Origin: Clavaria fumosa
Taxonomy: Eukaryota > Basidiomycota > Agaricomycetes > Agaricales > Clavariaceae
Length of the DNA: 64,000 bases
Direction: 5' to 3'
NCBI GenBank assembly: GCA_951802425.1
Contig: OX637796.1
Span: 1,612,001 to 1,676,000 of the forward strand
Position numbers and translations under genes: made by a program. The notes under the pieces were generated by a model. The model did not search any database. It was not told the DNA's origin and was given only the letters and a program-made list of their open reading frames with translations. Positions 10,791 to 24,067 of this stretch are shown here, piece by piece (within the stretch, counting starts at the first letter, position 1; every line of letters begins with the position of its first letter).

Positions 10791-12887
10791 AAGCGTTGCC
10801 TGGCGGATCTCGATTAATCTTGTACAAGCGCGAGACTCGTTTAGGTCATCGCCTCCTTTCCAGATCAATCCTTTTAGCTCGAGCGTATTGTTTTCTGTTC
10901 TGTGAACCGCTTCCGTTGCAAAGGGGGAAGGGACGAGATAGGACAAGAGCCTGAAACAAGAAAATGTACAAATGCACGGCTTTGAAGCGGTGTCAGGTAC
11001 AGACAAAGCTCATGGCGTTATCGGACCGAGGATCTCGCGGGTCCATGACATGCCATAAAAGTTTAGGTAACAGAGAGAAAAAGGAGTGGAAAACTCATCA
11101 TTTCAGGGCAAGACGGGGGTAAGAACCAAGGAAAAAATGCAGGGGAGCGGAGCAGACAGACCCTGAAGATAGCAACTCATAGCCGTGGAGTTTGAAATTT
11201 TCATACTCCGCGAATCACTTAAAGCGCTGGGCAATCTCCAGATTCCAACGCAACCTCTTCTTCCATTTCACACTCCGTCTCCAGTGAGTTTGGGGGGAGA
11301 AACTCGATTGATCGGTTGTCGCCAAAGGGGGACATCGGCAGATACGGCGTTTGTGGTCAGTAGATGGTGGCTGGATCCATGGATTGCGCGCGTGTGATTG
11401 ATGGAGAGTGAGGGAGAAAGAAGGAAGGAGGAAGGAAATCAATCATACGATACGCATGGTCAGCGTGGAGCCCTGAATCAAAGAGCGAAAGGGACGATGG
11501 ATGCCCGTTGGGGCGGGGTCCTAAAAAAGGCCTGGATGGATACAACAAGCACCGCATAACCAGTTGTTTATCGGCGGCGGTGTTGTTGGGTTGACTGCAT
11601 ATTTATCACACGACGCACATGGAATCCCACACGAAACGGTGGCCATATCCGGGACATTTGGAAAAAAAAAGAGGGTGGAACACATGACGTGGACAAATGC
11701 CGAGCGAAGATCGGAGGGGTCAGATTGAAGTCGCGCGCCCGAGCACTGGCGCTGCACGTTGCGCAACAACGAAGACACTTTTTGAGGGGCATAACGTTGT
11801 TTGGCCAAGGGGTTCTTTCTTAGGCTATGTGTGTAATAATATCGGGTAACGTTAGCGGGTGGGATGAGATGGGTGGGGTGTGGCGTGGCCCTGCAAGATC
11901 CATGTGCCCCCCAAGCTACCCTTCTCCGGTTGCCGGAGGACCGAAACCAATTTTGGGATTCTGTATCATATCACAGACAGACGCCGCCGCTAGGGTAAAG
12001 ACGGAATGTGCGGAAGTGTCTCATCCAATTTGCTATTCATCGAGGTCAAAGTCAAGCTTTTCGAGACACACTCGGCCACCCCCTTCCTTCGAAATATCTT
12101 GCTCTATTTCGCCTTTGTTTCATCTCCGAGCTGGGTGGCTGGTTGCCTTCGCGATCTGATTCTCGTGATAGGTGCGGATGTGAGATGCAGCAGGTGAAGC
12201 CTTTGTCCGTTTGAAGAAGGTGGGGAACGGATGGATCGTTTTAGTGTATGGTTATGAGAAGGCTACCTGCAACTGGCATGGTCCGCCGTGGATTGTAGCC
12301 GCATTGGACTGAACTAAATGCTAAGAAGCTACGCTACTACTGACTACACCTTTCCGCTAAGCTCATCTTGATTACCGAGGCATCGGCAAGCTCAAGTCCG
12401 AAGAGCGGGAAATAAATGTCAAAAGGTGTTTGGCTGGCTGGCTATAAAAGGACACGTCAGCCGCTAATACATAAGACACATCGATACAATTACAAACATA
12501 AAAAATAAGGCACCGTGTTACGGCAGTCCTCGGCATAGCCCCCCCCCAACGGACTACCGACACGACAGCAACGACACCACGCGCCAAGGACTCCCTTCCT
12601 TCTTCCGGAGGCAAGGGGTGTATATGACAATCACACCATACCTTTTTTATTCCCATCCTCGGTTGCGACTAAAGAGTTGTTACTAAATTAATTTGATATG
12701 TATATTTATATATATTTACCTCATATATATATATAATTTATAAAATCGTACTGTATACTGTTGTACTGTATACCTGTTGTCGCTGCTGTAAAAGGGTGAC
12801 AACGAAAAGAGGGAGAGATCCAATCGATCGTCCTATGATCGTGCGACGACATCCCCCCGCCCTGATCTCCTCTCTTTCAAGAATTTT

Positions 12888-12924
12888 TATATAAAATCGT
12901 AGAAAATAGAATTCTTATATAAAA
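12888..12924 (+). promoter_or_regulatory. Duplicated TATA boxes before CYC8
   Basis: TATATAAAA occurs at 12888-12896 and again at 12916-12924, inside a short direct repeat (each copy preceded by GAATT). They lie 90 and 62 bp before the CYC8 start codon, so they are plausible core promoter elements for a short leader. Confidence 0.5.
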
Positions 12925-12985
12925 CCACTCCCCGCCGGTCGTTGATAGCCTTCTCTTTCCCCCTCCTCTTCGTCCTTAACCATCC

Positions 12986-15900
12986 ATGGCACTCAGACAC
13001 GTCCCTCGTCCCTCCGACAGGGATCGCCACCTCGAACCCTCATCCTCCGTAGCTCACCCCCTCATCCCCCACCCGCCACACCCATCACAGCACATCAACG
13101 GCGGCACATCTTCCGGGCCTGTACCCAACACGGCCATCGTGTCTCCTATCGTGGTGTCCTCTTCAACAGCCCCTAACGGGCAGCCAGCCAGTACATCCCC
13201 CGTTCACAAGCTGGCCATTGCTAACGAACACACATGGCTCCTCATTGGTACGCATCATTTGTTTTGTGTCTCACGCGCACCGCATAGTGCTTCACCACCC
13301 CCACACCACACCCACACCCCCCCCGTTGTAGCTTTTGACTCGAGTTCTAAAATTAAACCCTTGCAGGGCGGATCGCGGAGCAGATGGGAGACCTCGAGCA
13401 TGCGCAGTCCGCTTATGAGAACGCCCTGCGGCATAATCCGATGTCCCTTTCGGCGCTTCAGCAGGTGGCAGGGATCGCTCGGATCAAAGAGAACTATCCC
13501 ATGGTCAGTACCCGTTATGATCAAAATCTTCTTTTCCAATTCCGTTCTGGTGGTCGGCGTTTCAATTTCTGCATTGGTCATCGCTGTGCACTTCTTCTCC
13601 AATATATCATATGGGGAAAAGTCTGCGCAGGGTCCAGCCGCCCGTTCCAGATCTGATCGGGAAATGGATCTCAGATCGGCTAATGACGAAATCCTTTTTT
13701 TTTGTTTTGTTTTGTTCTTTTCTTTCTTTGGACACATAGGCCGTGGAATATTTCCAACGCGTGATCAGTCTACAGGAAGACAACGGCGAAGTATGGAGCG
13801 CGTTAGGTGTGTGACATACCTTTCATTATTGATTAAGCGCTCATGTGCGGTTCTAAGGGCATTGTTACCTCATGCAAGACGACTTGCAGAAAGCGTATTC
13901 CGCTTATCAACAAGCGTTGTATCTCCTCCCTCAACCCAAGGTCAGATCCATTGACATACCAGAGGGTGAAAAAATGGTTCACATGATTCGTTCTATTTCA
14001 CACAGGAGGATCCCAAACTCTGGTATGGAATTGGCATCCTTTATGACCGATATGGATCCCTCGACCACGCCGAAGAGGCTTTTTCATCTGTTCTCAAAAT
14101 GGACAAAGGTTGGTCACTGTCAAGTTACCTTTCGCCCTCCACCCCAAGTGGTTACTCATTGCGAAGACCTAGACTTTGACAAAGCCAACGAGATCTTGTT
14201 TAGGCTCGGCATCATTTACAAACAGCAAGGCAAATACGACGAGTCCTTGGCATGCTTCGATCGCATCCTTCGCAACCCTCCAAGCCCTCTTGCGCATGCC
14301 GACATATGGTTCCAGATCGGACACGTGTATGAGCAGCAGAAAGACGTGCGTAAATTGACACATTCTACATTCCTTCCCTACCATGCGATCTGAAACGCGG
14401 GGCCTTTGCCATTTACAGCATGTGCGCGCTAAAGACGCCTACGAGCGCGTTGTGGCCGACAACCCTGGGCACGCAAAGGTCTTGCAGCAACTTGGATGGC
14501 TGTATCACCAGGACGGCTCTTCATTCCAGAACCAGGATCTCGCGATATCATACTTGACCAAGAGTCTCGAAGCAGGTATGTTCCGACACCTTGCCCCCCA
14601 TCAGTGTCTCATCGTGATCATCACTATAGATGGTGGCGATGCTCAAAGCTGGTACCTCCTTGGCCGTGCGTACATGGCAGGCCAGAAGTACAACAAGGCA
14701 TACGAAGCGTATCAACAAGCCGTATATCGTGACGGTCGCAATCCGACGTTCTGGTGCTCCATCGGCGTTCTTTATTTCCAGATCAATCAGTTCCGCGACG
14801 CGCTAGACGCCTATTCTCGCGCCATTCGTATCAATCCGTACATCTCCGAGGTGTGGTTCGATCTGGGAAGTCTCTACGAAAGCTGTAACAATCAAATATC
14901 GGACGCGATCGATGCATACGCTCGCGCGAGCGAGTTGGACCCCCAGAACCCTGTCATCTCGCAGCGCCTGCAACTCCTTCGCAATGCGCAGGCTACAGGG
15001 GGCGTCCTGCCAGCTGCGCCTGGGCCACAAGACGTTCACCCCACTGCGTATTCTAGCGCCGTCGTCCCTCCGGGTCTCGCAGGTCCTCCTTTGCTATTAC
15101 AAGGTGGCCGCCCGGGTTATCGCGCCGAGTCCAGGGGCCCCGGGGGTGACCCCAGTGTCTCCTTGCCTCCTCCCGCTCAAGTTAACTCTCGCTCCTCTCC
15201 CGGGCCTTTCAGGGGTGGCCCTCCCCCACCTGTGATCATCGATGAAAGCCGCCAGCTTCCCTCTCACGCTCTCTTGGCACCGATGGATGTGGATCGTCCA
15301 CCGATGCATCTCCGTGATTACCCTGCGCCCCCTCGTGGCGAAGGCGTCAGCCGCGGTCCGGTTGGACACCAGAGTCTCTTGCTTCACCATCCTGTTCCCC
15401 AACAACAGCTTCCGACGGAAGACATTCGCAACGGCCATCGCCCACCGCTCAGGGTGCCCTCGCGGTCTGCCTCACCACCGTCGCACCCGACCCGCGTGCG
15501 TACCCCCGCTAATTCATACCAAATGTACGCAAGGCAACCTTCTGGCCCGGGGCAGCTGAGCTCCGTCGCCCACCGATCTCCTCATTACCCTCACGAACCA
15601 GCCCGCCTTAGTGCGGTCGAGCCCGAGGGAAGCTGGGACAGACGAGGCGCCCACAGCGAACAGAGCCGCGAGTGGGATCGAGAGAGGCGGCCAAGGCATG
15701 GTGGTAATGGCGGCAGTAGTGCTGGCGAGTACCCTCCACCCCCTGCGCATCCGCAGCAGTATGCGTTCAGCGCGCGCTCCCCTGAGCCGTCGCCGCGCGC
15801 GTCTCACTCCTCTCGCGCCCACTGGGACTCGAAACCGTTGAGCGGGCCTTCTGCTCCCCCAGCCCCCGTCCGCGCATCCCCTCCCCGTCATGCTCCGATG

Positions 15901-17265
15901 GGACTCAGGTACGATCCTCGACATGACGGGAGGGACCAGCGTGACGTCGAGCGCGACGTCGACGTGGAGCATCCGCACGAAACCCGTGGCGCCTTCGCAG
16001 CCGGCTCGTCTTCCACGTCCTCTAATATGGGTCGTCATGTTCCGCCTGTTCAGGTACCCAGCAGCGCCCCGCGACCCGGCTCCGAGAGCCCGCGACCAGC
16101 CCGTTCAGCCGATCCCTCTGGCCGAAGACGCCTTAGGGAGACCAAAGAGACAGAGATGGCGCCGACGCCCGTCTCGTCGTTATCGAGGCCTGACCAAGGG
16201 CAGAAGAAGGAGAAGAAGAAGCGTCTGACAAGTAAGCGCATCAAGGAGGAACCCCCCGCACAGGAGGGATCGCGTACATTTGTCGAACATCCCGCGCCGG
16301 TGCCCGCTGGTTCTTCCAAAGCAGTTTACAAGCAAGGAAGAGGCGAGACACCGCCGTCGGCTACTAACCGCTCGGCGTCTTCCAGCCGCTCAGACTTGCC
16401 TTCTCCGACGAGTGCCGTACCTCGCGCCCCTCCACGCTTCGTGGACGAGGACTACGACGAAGGCGTGACGGACGCCCTGATTAGCCTCGCGAGCTATCGA
16501 GGAGGCGTGACCGCGTCACAACGAAGCACTGGGACGAGGAACCGCTCTCCTCCCGTTTCTGCTAGCAGCCGCGGGAGTGCTCATTCCGGCAGTGCTCATT
16601 CACCCACGCATACCCACCGCGGCTCGATTTCGTCCACGCGTAGTCATGCCTCGCCGCCGCCGCCGCCGCCGCCTCCTCCTACTCTACCTCTCCCCACATC
16701 GCAAGCAGGTCCTCCGCCGATGAAGCGCCCTTTGAGCCCTGCGTCGGACCAGACCTCGGACAGCAAGAGAGTCCGTGTGGACGCATCGAAGCGACGTGCC
16801 TCAATGACCCCGCCATCCGTGGGTGGGCCCCCATCTCCTCCATTCCGCACCCAGTCCGGTCTCCCCGCCCTTTCTAGCAACAACTCGCACTCGCACTCTC
16901 CGGAGGAACGCCCGCAGATGGAGGTCCTCTCCTACTCTCAGAGTTCTCCGCCGCCTCCCTTGGCTGTCGTGTTACCGCCGCATCCGCGACCGATCGGGAC
17001 TGGCATGTCGGCGTCGCATGGCGGCGGTCTTAGCAGCAGTAGCAGCAGCAGCGGCAGCAACGTTGGTGGCAGTGGTAACGTTAGTAGTGGAGGTGCAATT
17101 GCGCTCCCCCCGATTGCAACGCTGGCGACGTCCCCTACCCCTCCCTCCATGATGGACGATTCGATGAACGTGGACAAGGAGACTATGTCTCAGTCCCCAC
17201 CAAGGAAGACATCTTCGTTGTCTCCGGCGTCGAGCATGCCTGGTGCCGCCTCCGACCCTGCGTAA
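12986..17265 (+). CDS. CYC8: General transcriptional co-repressor CYC8/SSN6
   Basis: Predicted join(12986..13247,13367..13503,13740..13806,13858..13940,14006..14108,14173..14345,14419..14575,14630..17265), 1205 aa, seven introns. Residues about 83-450 form a continuous array of TPR repeats with the Ssn6 signature (GHCYLMQDDLQKAY, LWYGIGILYDRYG, ILFRLGIIYKQQGKYD, KVLQQLGWLYH, SWYLLGRAYM, NPTFWCSIGVLY). The rest is a disordered Pro/Ser/His-rich tail with Gly/Ser and poly-Pro runs. With Tup1 this protein represses many promoters in the nucleus by linking DNA-bound repressors to histone deacetylases and Mediator. Every intron boundary joins in frame, and exon 8 holds two thirds of the protein. 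Confidence 0.95.
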
Positions 17266-19650
17266 GGCTGTTTTGACAGAGACAGAGACATCTCGTCTGG
17301 TGACGTTTAGAACCCAAATTTTCTCTTTTTTGGCTTCTTTTTGTCGTTGTCTTCATGTCTCGCTGCGAGAAATTATCAAGATCTTGCATGACAAATTGGG
17401 ACTGGTGTTGCGCCACACTGTCATGTCATACGTATGGAGTAGGTAGCCATGTATACATTTTGCAATTGTCAAGATCATATATCTAATCACATATCAGTCC
17501 TTGGAAAAGGTGAAATGGCAAAACGATGTAATGCAAATTGGAAAAGAAGGCATCACAATGGTCAGTACTATTCACTGGTATCTGAGTCAAATATCACCAG
17601 CATATACGAGCAACATCATGGGCAGAATGCATCTTCTGGTTCTAATCAATGATGATGGTCAAGAACAGACACCAGGCAGTGTGGGTGATGACATCAATGA
17701 GATGGTGCAACAATGGATGCCTTTCCCCAGCATCTAGAATCCTAGATAGTATCCTAGAGTGTGACAGTCATTATTTAATAAATGAAATAAATTTATTATT
17801 CTAATTCCAGACCCTAACACACTCTGAGATATCAAATTTCTAGTCTTCATCAGGCCAAGCTCAGACCTCCCATTCCATTCCTCACCATGGACTCCTTGCT
17901 GAAGCTGAGCAGGATGCCAATGATGATGATGCCAACTATGACATGGCTTGTCTGGGGCTCTAGTTGCTGCCCATGGTATTTTTGAAGCCTCCCAGTTTTG
18001 TGCAAAGTGGTGGAGTCACAACTGACACTACCTCACCCACCCAGAGCTCTCCCTCATCAGCACTTAGCCATTAGTGGATGCATCAGATCTTGGCTATCAT
18101 GACCAGCTGATGTTCATTATTGTTGAGATTGTAGAGTTGAGGGCCATGGGACCCATGGGGCAGAGACAGAAGATGAAGCAGAGATGGATGAGAATGTCCT
18201 TTTTTGGGAGAATGGACAAAAGCAGAATCTGGAATAAATTTAAGAGTGCAATTTGGGCTGAAAGGGGGGTGGGGGGGGTGACCCCCTCTTTTAAATCAGG
18301 TTTGGAGATGGGTCACTTTCGACACATCATGACAGCTGGATCCTTAATGTGACATGTGATTTCCTATTTTGTGCAATTTACTGTTATGTCCAGAATATTA
18401 CTCTAAATGCTAGGGAAAGGCATCCAATGGTGGATGGAGCATCACTAAAAGTAATAGTAATAATAATAATAATAATAATAATACTAATTTACTGTAATGT
18501 AATATTCATCCCAAGACATTGAGTTATGCCCTGGTAATGTTGAACTCACAATGTAGAACACATTCTGGATGTGCAATGCAGAGTTATGGACAACAATTCT
18601 TCATCAGGTGAATGGGGTAGAGGACAATCATTGGCTGTCAGCCAAGAATCTGGACAAATGCACTGCCCTAGGTGACTGGTATAGGGAAGGAGGTGATGGC
18701 CCACAAGCTGATAGCTTTTCCCAGCATGCTACTGCATTTGGGGACAATTATGTTGATGACAAGGACATCAAATTGGGAGGACCTGGGCAGGTGTAAGCCT
18801 GGGGTTTACAACAGAATCAACAAGATGGTATCAGCTAACAACTGCATGACTGCCCCTGTGGTGTGGCTCCCAATCAAGACTGATGTAATGTGTTTGTTCC
18901 CATGCTCAGTCTTGTTTGGAGGAAGTTTGCTTAGTTCTTTAGTTCCTTTCTTGGACTCTCACTATTGTCATCATGCAATGATTGTACATTATCCATTTAC
19001 CCCTACCAGTGGAGAGCATTGTCTAGTTTCTGCCTTGACAAGCCCATTTGTGGGCCTCAGAGGCTTGACATTGCACCTCAGTCAGCCCTGGGTATGGCAG
19101 CCCACCCAGAGCATTCAACTAGGGTGTATGTTTTCAAGCATGCAAGCATGCCAATGGTAGTTGGGTTGAGAATATTCTGCCTCTCCCATTGCTGAGCTCT
19201 AGCTCTCATACAGCCATGCTTTCATAATGTTCAGCTGATCCTCATGAACCTCACTTGAGCACACATTATGTCATTGAATACAGCTCAGAATTTTGGCCAA
19301 GCATGTGTGCTGACAAGGAATTCACCATGCCCTCACATTTCCCCCTCCAAGCTAGTTGTAGTGTATTGGGTCTGTATGATCAATCAATCTTATAATGCCT
19401 GCTGCCTTGGATTCACACTCATATGCATGCTTCAAACTTTCTAGTCTGCCAAAGTCTCCCAAAGGGCAAAGCAATAAAATGGTTTTCCTCAGTTGTAAAT
19501 AATTGAATGAGGTTAAATATTGATTTGTTAGCTACTCTCTTCAAGTTACTCCTTGCCCTCTTTTCTTCCTGTGTTGTATATATATGCTGTCCATCTTTGA
19601 ATAGTTTGTTCACACATATTTGGTTATTAATAACCTAGGACTTTAGGCTT
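17266..19650. other. Left part of CpG-poor repeat island
   Basis: Host-like sequence continues to about 17440. Beyond that CpG is nearly absent and no intact gene is visible. Short frames around 18570-18800 and 18965-19195 look like decayed coding DNA but match no family I can name. The phrase AKWWSHN near 18020, followed by stops, loosely recalls the C-terminus of hAT transposases but is too short to call. Confidence 0.45.
18452..18482. repeat. (TAA)n microsatellite
   Basis: About ten consecutive TAA units, slightly interrupted on the left, within the CpG-poor island. Confidence 0.8.
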
Positions 19651-19989
19651 CATTATTGTCCTTTTCAGGGAAGCTTAAAAAAACATGACATTTTTGTGTC
19701 AGACTGTGCAAAATACCAGCATTGCAATTTCTCAACAACAACTGGGCCAAATAGCACAAGACTGGGCACAAGATGATCACATGAACCAGCACTATCTCAT
19801 AAAATTAGGCTGATTCAGAAATTAGAACTTTGTTGTTTTTGGCAGTCCCAACCCATAGTGCAATGCAAACATGCATGAACCATCATGTACATCACACCCT
19901 CTTCAACAATCATGAATGGTTGCTGGAAGCTCCCTGTCCCCAGAGATTTGCCAGATCATTGTTTGCCTGTCAGTGATCCTTACCTGAGA

Positions 19990-21830
19990 CCAGATATCAA
20001 CATACACAGGTATCTCTATTGCTGCTGTCCACAACATCCTCAACTACTTCAAGAAGTACAAAGCAATCAAAGTGGATGAGGAACAGGAGGAAGAGGGAAG
20101 GAGAGACAAGGACAACTCAGAGACATTGATGTACAGGTGTGTTATTACATTTGTTTTTCTTTTCCCACACTAAATGAATGGCCAGTACCTCATGAACCAT
20201 GTTGAACATAACCCAGATATCTACTTAGATGAGCTTCAAGAGTTGTTGGCCAGTGTTAAGATCTGATTCTTTGCTTCAAAGCAGGAGTAGGGGTAGTGTA
20301 GAGGAGACCAAAAAGGGGTGGCAAAGGTGAAGCCGGATCAGAGCAGAGTCTGGTCAGAGTCCGGATTGGAGTTGCACAAGGACTTCTCCTCTACACAAAG
20401 GAGAAGGACTAGAAGGAGGTCAAAGGGGGTGGGACTATGGCCTCAACTTATGGGTTGTGCCACCACGTGTATACATGTCCCAATTTAACCTTGCTGGTAC
20501 TTTGCTTTCCAGGACAAGGAAGGACAAAGTCTGAGGGGAAATCGCCTGGAGTCCGTTGGAGTCCACCGGAGTTTTGCGGAACTCGTCAGGACTGTCAAGA
20601 ACAGTGAGGACGAAGTCCCTTAACACACAGACCAAGTGGCAAGGACCAGAAATAACATTAATATTCAAACTGAGGATCATGGAGATACATGGGGGCTTAT
20701 ATGCTACTAGGGTAGGGCATAGGGCAGACTGTGAAACATGAGTATATCAAATATCTACAATAATTTCACCTGAGGAGTGAGAAAGGCATAGATGATACAT
20801 GTAAGGCAAAGAATAAGTTCCCATGGGTAGTGGGCATTGTCCCAATGGTTACTAACCATGGACTAGCACCAAGGAACATGCTAGAAGTAAAGTCCATTCG
20901 GTCGGAAGGACCGATATCGAAGTCCGACGAAAGTCCGGACCAGAGTTTCGGACCCTGGAGCGGAGTTGGAGTGGAATTGAAGCAGAGGTGCCAGAGTTGG
21001 AGCGGAGATGTGTCGGAGATGTATTGGAGGTATTTCGGAGGTGATTAGGGGTGTTCTGGGTGACTGGATAGGACTGTGACAGCCAGGGACTGTGGGGCCA
21101 CTGCTTCTCAAACAATTTGGAGGAAACTGAAGCTGGCTAGTCTCACAAAGGAGAAGGTAAGTGAGTTACTCCTGTTGAAATCAGTTATTCATCTAACTTT
21201 TATTCAATGGTAAGCTCACCCATATTGCAGCAGAGCAATCTGAAGAAATTGACTTAGATACCTGTCAAGAATTGGTGAATACAATCCAGAACAGCTCATT
21301 TTTGTCAATGAGACTGCTGGACATCTTATTGTACATGTGGATGGGCTCAACATGGGGCACAGGCAAAGCACAAGGCATACTTTGTCTGTGGAAAATGGTA
21401 AGTCATCATATCATAAAAGATTTATCAAGAATGATATCTTCTTTGCAGTTTCTTGGTCCTCCCAGCACTCTTGTTGATGGGTGTTATATATTGTGATATC
21501 ATTGAAGGCTCCTTTCACACAAACACATTTTACCAGTTCATCAGGGGTCTGCTGAATTCAATGCAGCCATTCCTGGCCCCAAATTCTGTGATTGTCATGG
21601 ACAATTGCCATATTCACAAGCATCTGGAGATTGAGAAGCTGATCCATGAGTGGTGCATCATTTTTTGAGTTCTATGCTTGAATTTACTAATACCCTATCC
21701 TAGGAGCATGCATTGTGTATTCCTACCTCCCTATTCACCTGACCTGAACCCAATTGAGCTGGCCTTTTCATTCATGAAGTACAATCTTCACTGGAATGGC
21801 CATTATGTGTGAACAGTGATGATGGAGATG
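19990..21830 (+). pseudogene. DDE_3 (Tc1/mariner-IS630 type) transposase relict
   Basis: Fragments in several frames match a fungal DDE_3 transposase. An N-terminal part (LMNHVEHNPDIYLDELQELL) lies near 20190-20260. QLIFVNETAG near 21290 replaces the usual first catalytic Asp by Asn. VIVMDNCHIHK near 21590 carries the second Asp, and PYSPDLNPIEL near 21735 the Glu region. About 790 bp of different, CpG-containing DNA (20280-21070) interrupts it between the DNA-binding and catalytic parts. Stops and frameshifts make it non-functional. Family assignment rests on these motifs. Confidence 0.65.
20280..21070. other. CpG-retaining insert inside transposase relict
   Basis: Two GGAGT/CCGGA-rich patches (about 20284-20620 and 20885-21060) keep many CpG sites while everything around them is CpG-poor. 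The first holds an inverted pair, GTGTAGAGGAG near 20296 and its complement near 20390. They look like later MITE-type insertions; borders were not resolved. Confidence 0.35.
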
Positions 21831-22043
21831 GATGATGTGGAGACCACAGGGTAATACTTGAGGCACTGCTTGTGGCCACCCCTGCACATGTGTTCCACTG
21901 GTATAAACACTGTGGATACATGCAGCCCTCATATATATATATATATTGCCTCATTGTCAAACACATGCATTTGTACATAATGTATGTTCTGTTCTCAAAT
22001 AAAAGATGCACCTCCCTCCCTCCACTCTGACCTGTGCTCTGCC

Positions 22044-22970
22044 ATGGCAAAAAGGAAGCCTCCAAAACCTTTGCCTGCAGAAACAGTTCCTTGTGGTCAA
22101 TGTGAGTGATGCAGGCAGCACAAGAAGAAGTGCATCTACCCACCTGGCTCAGCAGTCTGCAAGGACTGCAAGGATCAGCATGCTTGTGTCACCTCCTGTG
22201 GCATTTCACACCAAACCTGCACCTGACTCTGTGCTTCATTGTTGAACTCCTGGGTTGCCCATTGAGAAAGACTAAATGTGCTGCTCAGAAGCAGCTTGCA
22301 ATGATTTCAGAGCTTGATGTTGAGTTTTTTGGCAATGATTTCCAGGCTCCAGGTAAGCAATATTTCAGGCATACTCAAAAGCTCACTTGTTCTGCAGATT
22401 CTATTGACATTGAGTCTGAGAGCAGAAGCAAAACATTTGATATGAATGTTGAAGTGGACTCAGAGGAAGAGGAGACTGAAGAAAAAGAGGATGAAGAGAA
22501 TGAGGAGGACCAAGAGGATGACAGTGAAGAGGAGGGGGGGAGAGCAACAATGTCAGTCTCAACACAGATGCACCTCTCCCCTGCAGGAGTTGGCAGCCAT
22601 TCCTCCTCCTAAGATGCAACAGGCTTCTAACCTGGCAGTTCCCCCTAGGAATAGGAAGGCAGGGCAAGAACCAGAGCTGGAGTATGACCCTTCTACATGC
22701 TGTAAGTCATTATCATTTCATTCATCATCAACTAACTTGTTCTCTTCAGTTTTTTCAGTCAATGCAGTAGTTCTACTCAAAGATGGCACAAAATCACCTT
22801 TCCTTTTCCACTCAAAAACAGCCTACAAGGCAGTGGATGAACCTGCCAAGGGCAACAGCAAGACATCAGGGAAGTGGGTGAGTAGTCTATTGAGTCATGG
22901 ATTTGGTCTGATCTCATTATTAGGCTACCCCACCCCATTTGGCAGTGAACAATGAGCCAACAGACAAGCT
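22044..22970 (+). pseudogene. Zinc-cluster-like ORF relict
   Basis: From the ATG at 22044 the frame reads KPLPAETVPCGQCE, then a TGA at 22107, then CRQHKKKCIYPPGSAVC and further cysteines. The stop is one CpG transition away from CGA (Arg). The spaced cysteines recall fungal Zn-cluster DNA-binding regions. Downstream frames to about 22970 are acidic (EEEETEEKEDEENEEDQ) and broken. It may be the second ORF of the surrounding transposon. Confidence 0.4.
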
Positions 22971-23167
22971 ACAGGTAAAGAAAAGTAGTCATGCAGCTTC
23001 TTGAGTGGTATTGATGTGAGAAGCATTCCATTGGGACACACACACTACTGCTACTACCCAAGCAGTATGCTATGCTACAGGCTCACAATGTTGGACACAG
23101 ACTTCTGGGCACTTGATTTTATCAGCATCTTCATTCATCTTCATTCAGACTTATGACATCCAGCTAT

Positions 23168-24056
23168 TGTTGTTGTTGATCCAAAAGTAGAGGATGGAAG
23201 GTTGCGGAAAGGTCACAAGAAGGTTGTGAAATGATTTTGTTATTGGGCCTTAAGTCAGACTTGCAGTAGAAAGGTGCAGAGTAAGAATATCAAAGTCTGG
23301 GGAATACAGGCTGAGTCCCTACTCATATATATACTGAGTCTGTAACTTAGAAACCCCAGTAGTATAAGGTAACGATGGAGGTAGGCTTGGTCATGACTCC
23401 AGGTTACTCACAGATCTCCACAGGTAAACTCGTGGGAAAACCTGTGAGTCAGGAAACTTGTGAGTCTGAGTTTGCCTAGTGTGGGCTTTTTGAAGATCTT
23501 TGAGGATCTGAGTCAATGGTCTTGACAAGATTTTGGCTGGTGAATCATCAATTACTTGTGAGTACTTGTGAGTGCTTGTCATGAGTACTCATGGGGATGA
23601 GTTTCCCATGGATCCAAGTATGGCCCCATGCACCATGAGTTACCCATGTGCACGGATCCAGGTGATCTGCAAGTGCACTCGTGACCAAGCCTAGATGGAG
23701 GGGAGCATGCAGAAGCAATGGTAGGGACCAAATGAAGGTATCCAGGTAATGATCAGGTTGACATCATGGCATTGGGAAAGACAAAGGTAATCAGTGAGGG
23801 AATGGGGTAGTGGTAGGGAAGGGACATGGATGCCAAGGGGATGGGATAGTGGTAATGAAGAGAGGTAGAAAGGGAAGTACCCAATTGGGGTTAATGGCCT
23901 TGATGCCAAGATGACAGGTGTCAGGGAGCAACATGGTGATGGCATCCTGCATGGACATGCCATCACAAAAATGGGCTGTCCTCTCAGTAATGGTCACATG
24001 GCCTAAAATCAGGTGATCAGGTGCTTACCATGCAATCACGTGATGTCACTGTGACA
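23168..24056 (-). repeat. 3' LTR of gypsy 2, split by a MITE
   Basis: It is homologous to 28247-28819 once the 320-bp MITE plus duplication is removed. It ends TGTCACAG... on the minus strand at 24056, just after a purine-rich tract (AGGGAGGGGTGTA, minus strand). The 13-mer AATATCAAAGTCT of the family is kept at 23286-23298 on the plus strand. Confidence 0.9.
23382..23693. mobile_element. MITE, hAT-like, 312 bp, inside LTR
   Basis: The ends are inverted repeats starting TAGGCTTGGTCA on each strand. It is flanked by an exact 8-bp duplication GATGGAGG (23374-23381 and 23694-23701). The sister LTR at 28456-28466 shows the empty site (AATGGAGGGGA). No coding capacity; the interior is rich in short ACTCATG/CTTGTGAGT repeats. 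Confidence 0.9.
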
Positions 24057-24067
24057 TACACCCCTCC

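Larger units (their letters stand above)
10166..12985. other. Divergent intergenic region, SERF-type gene and CYC8
   Basis: No gene was recognised in 2.8 kb. The right end holds AT-rich tracts (12690-12745), two TATATAAAA boxes and the CYC8 leader. Tandem GCGCGAAAAA motifs occur at 10769-10790. A promoter this long suits a tightly controlled regulator such as CYC8. Confidence 0.5.

Noticed and set aside
17990..18100. hAT transposase C-terminus (AKWWSHN)
   Set aside because: Only a few residues fit, stops follow at once, and no ends or duplications were seen.
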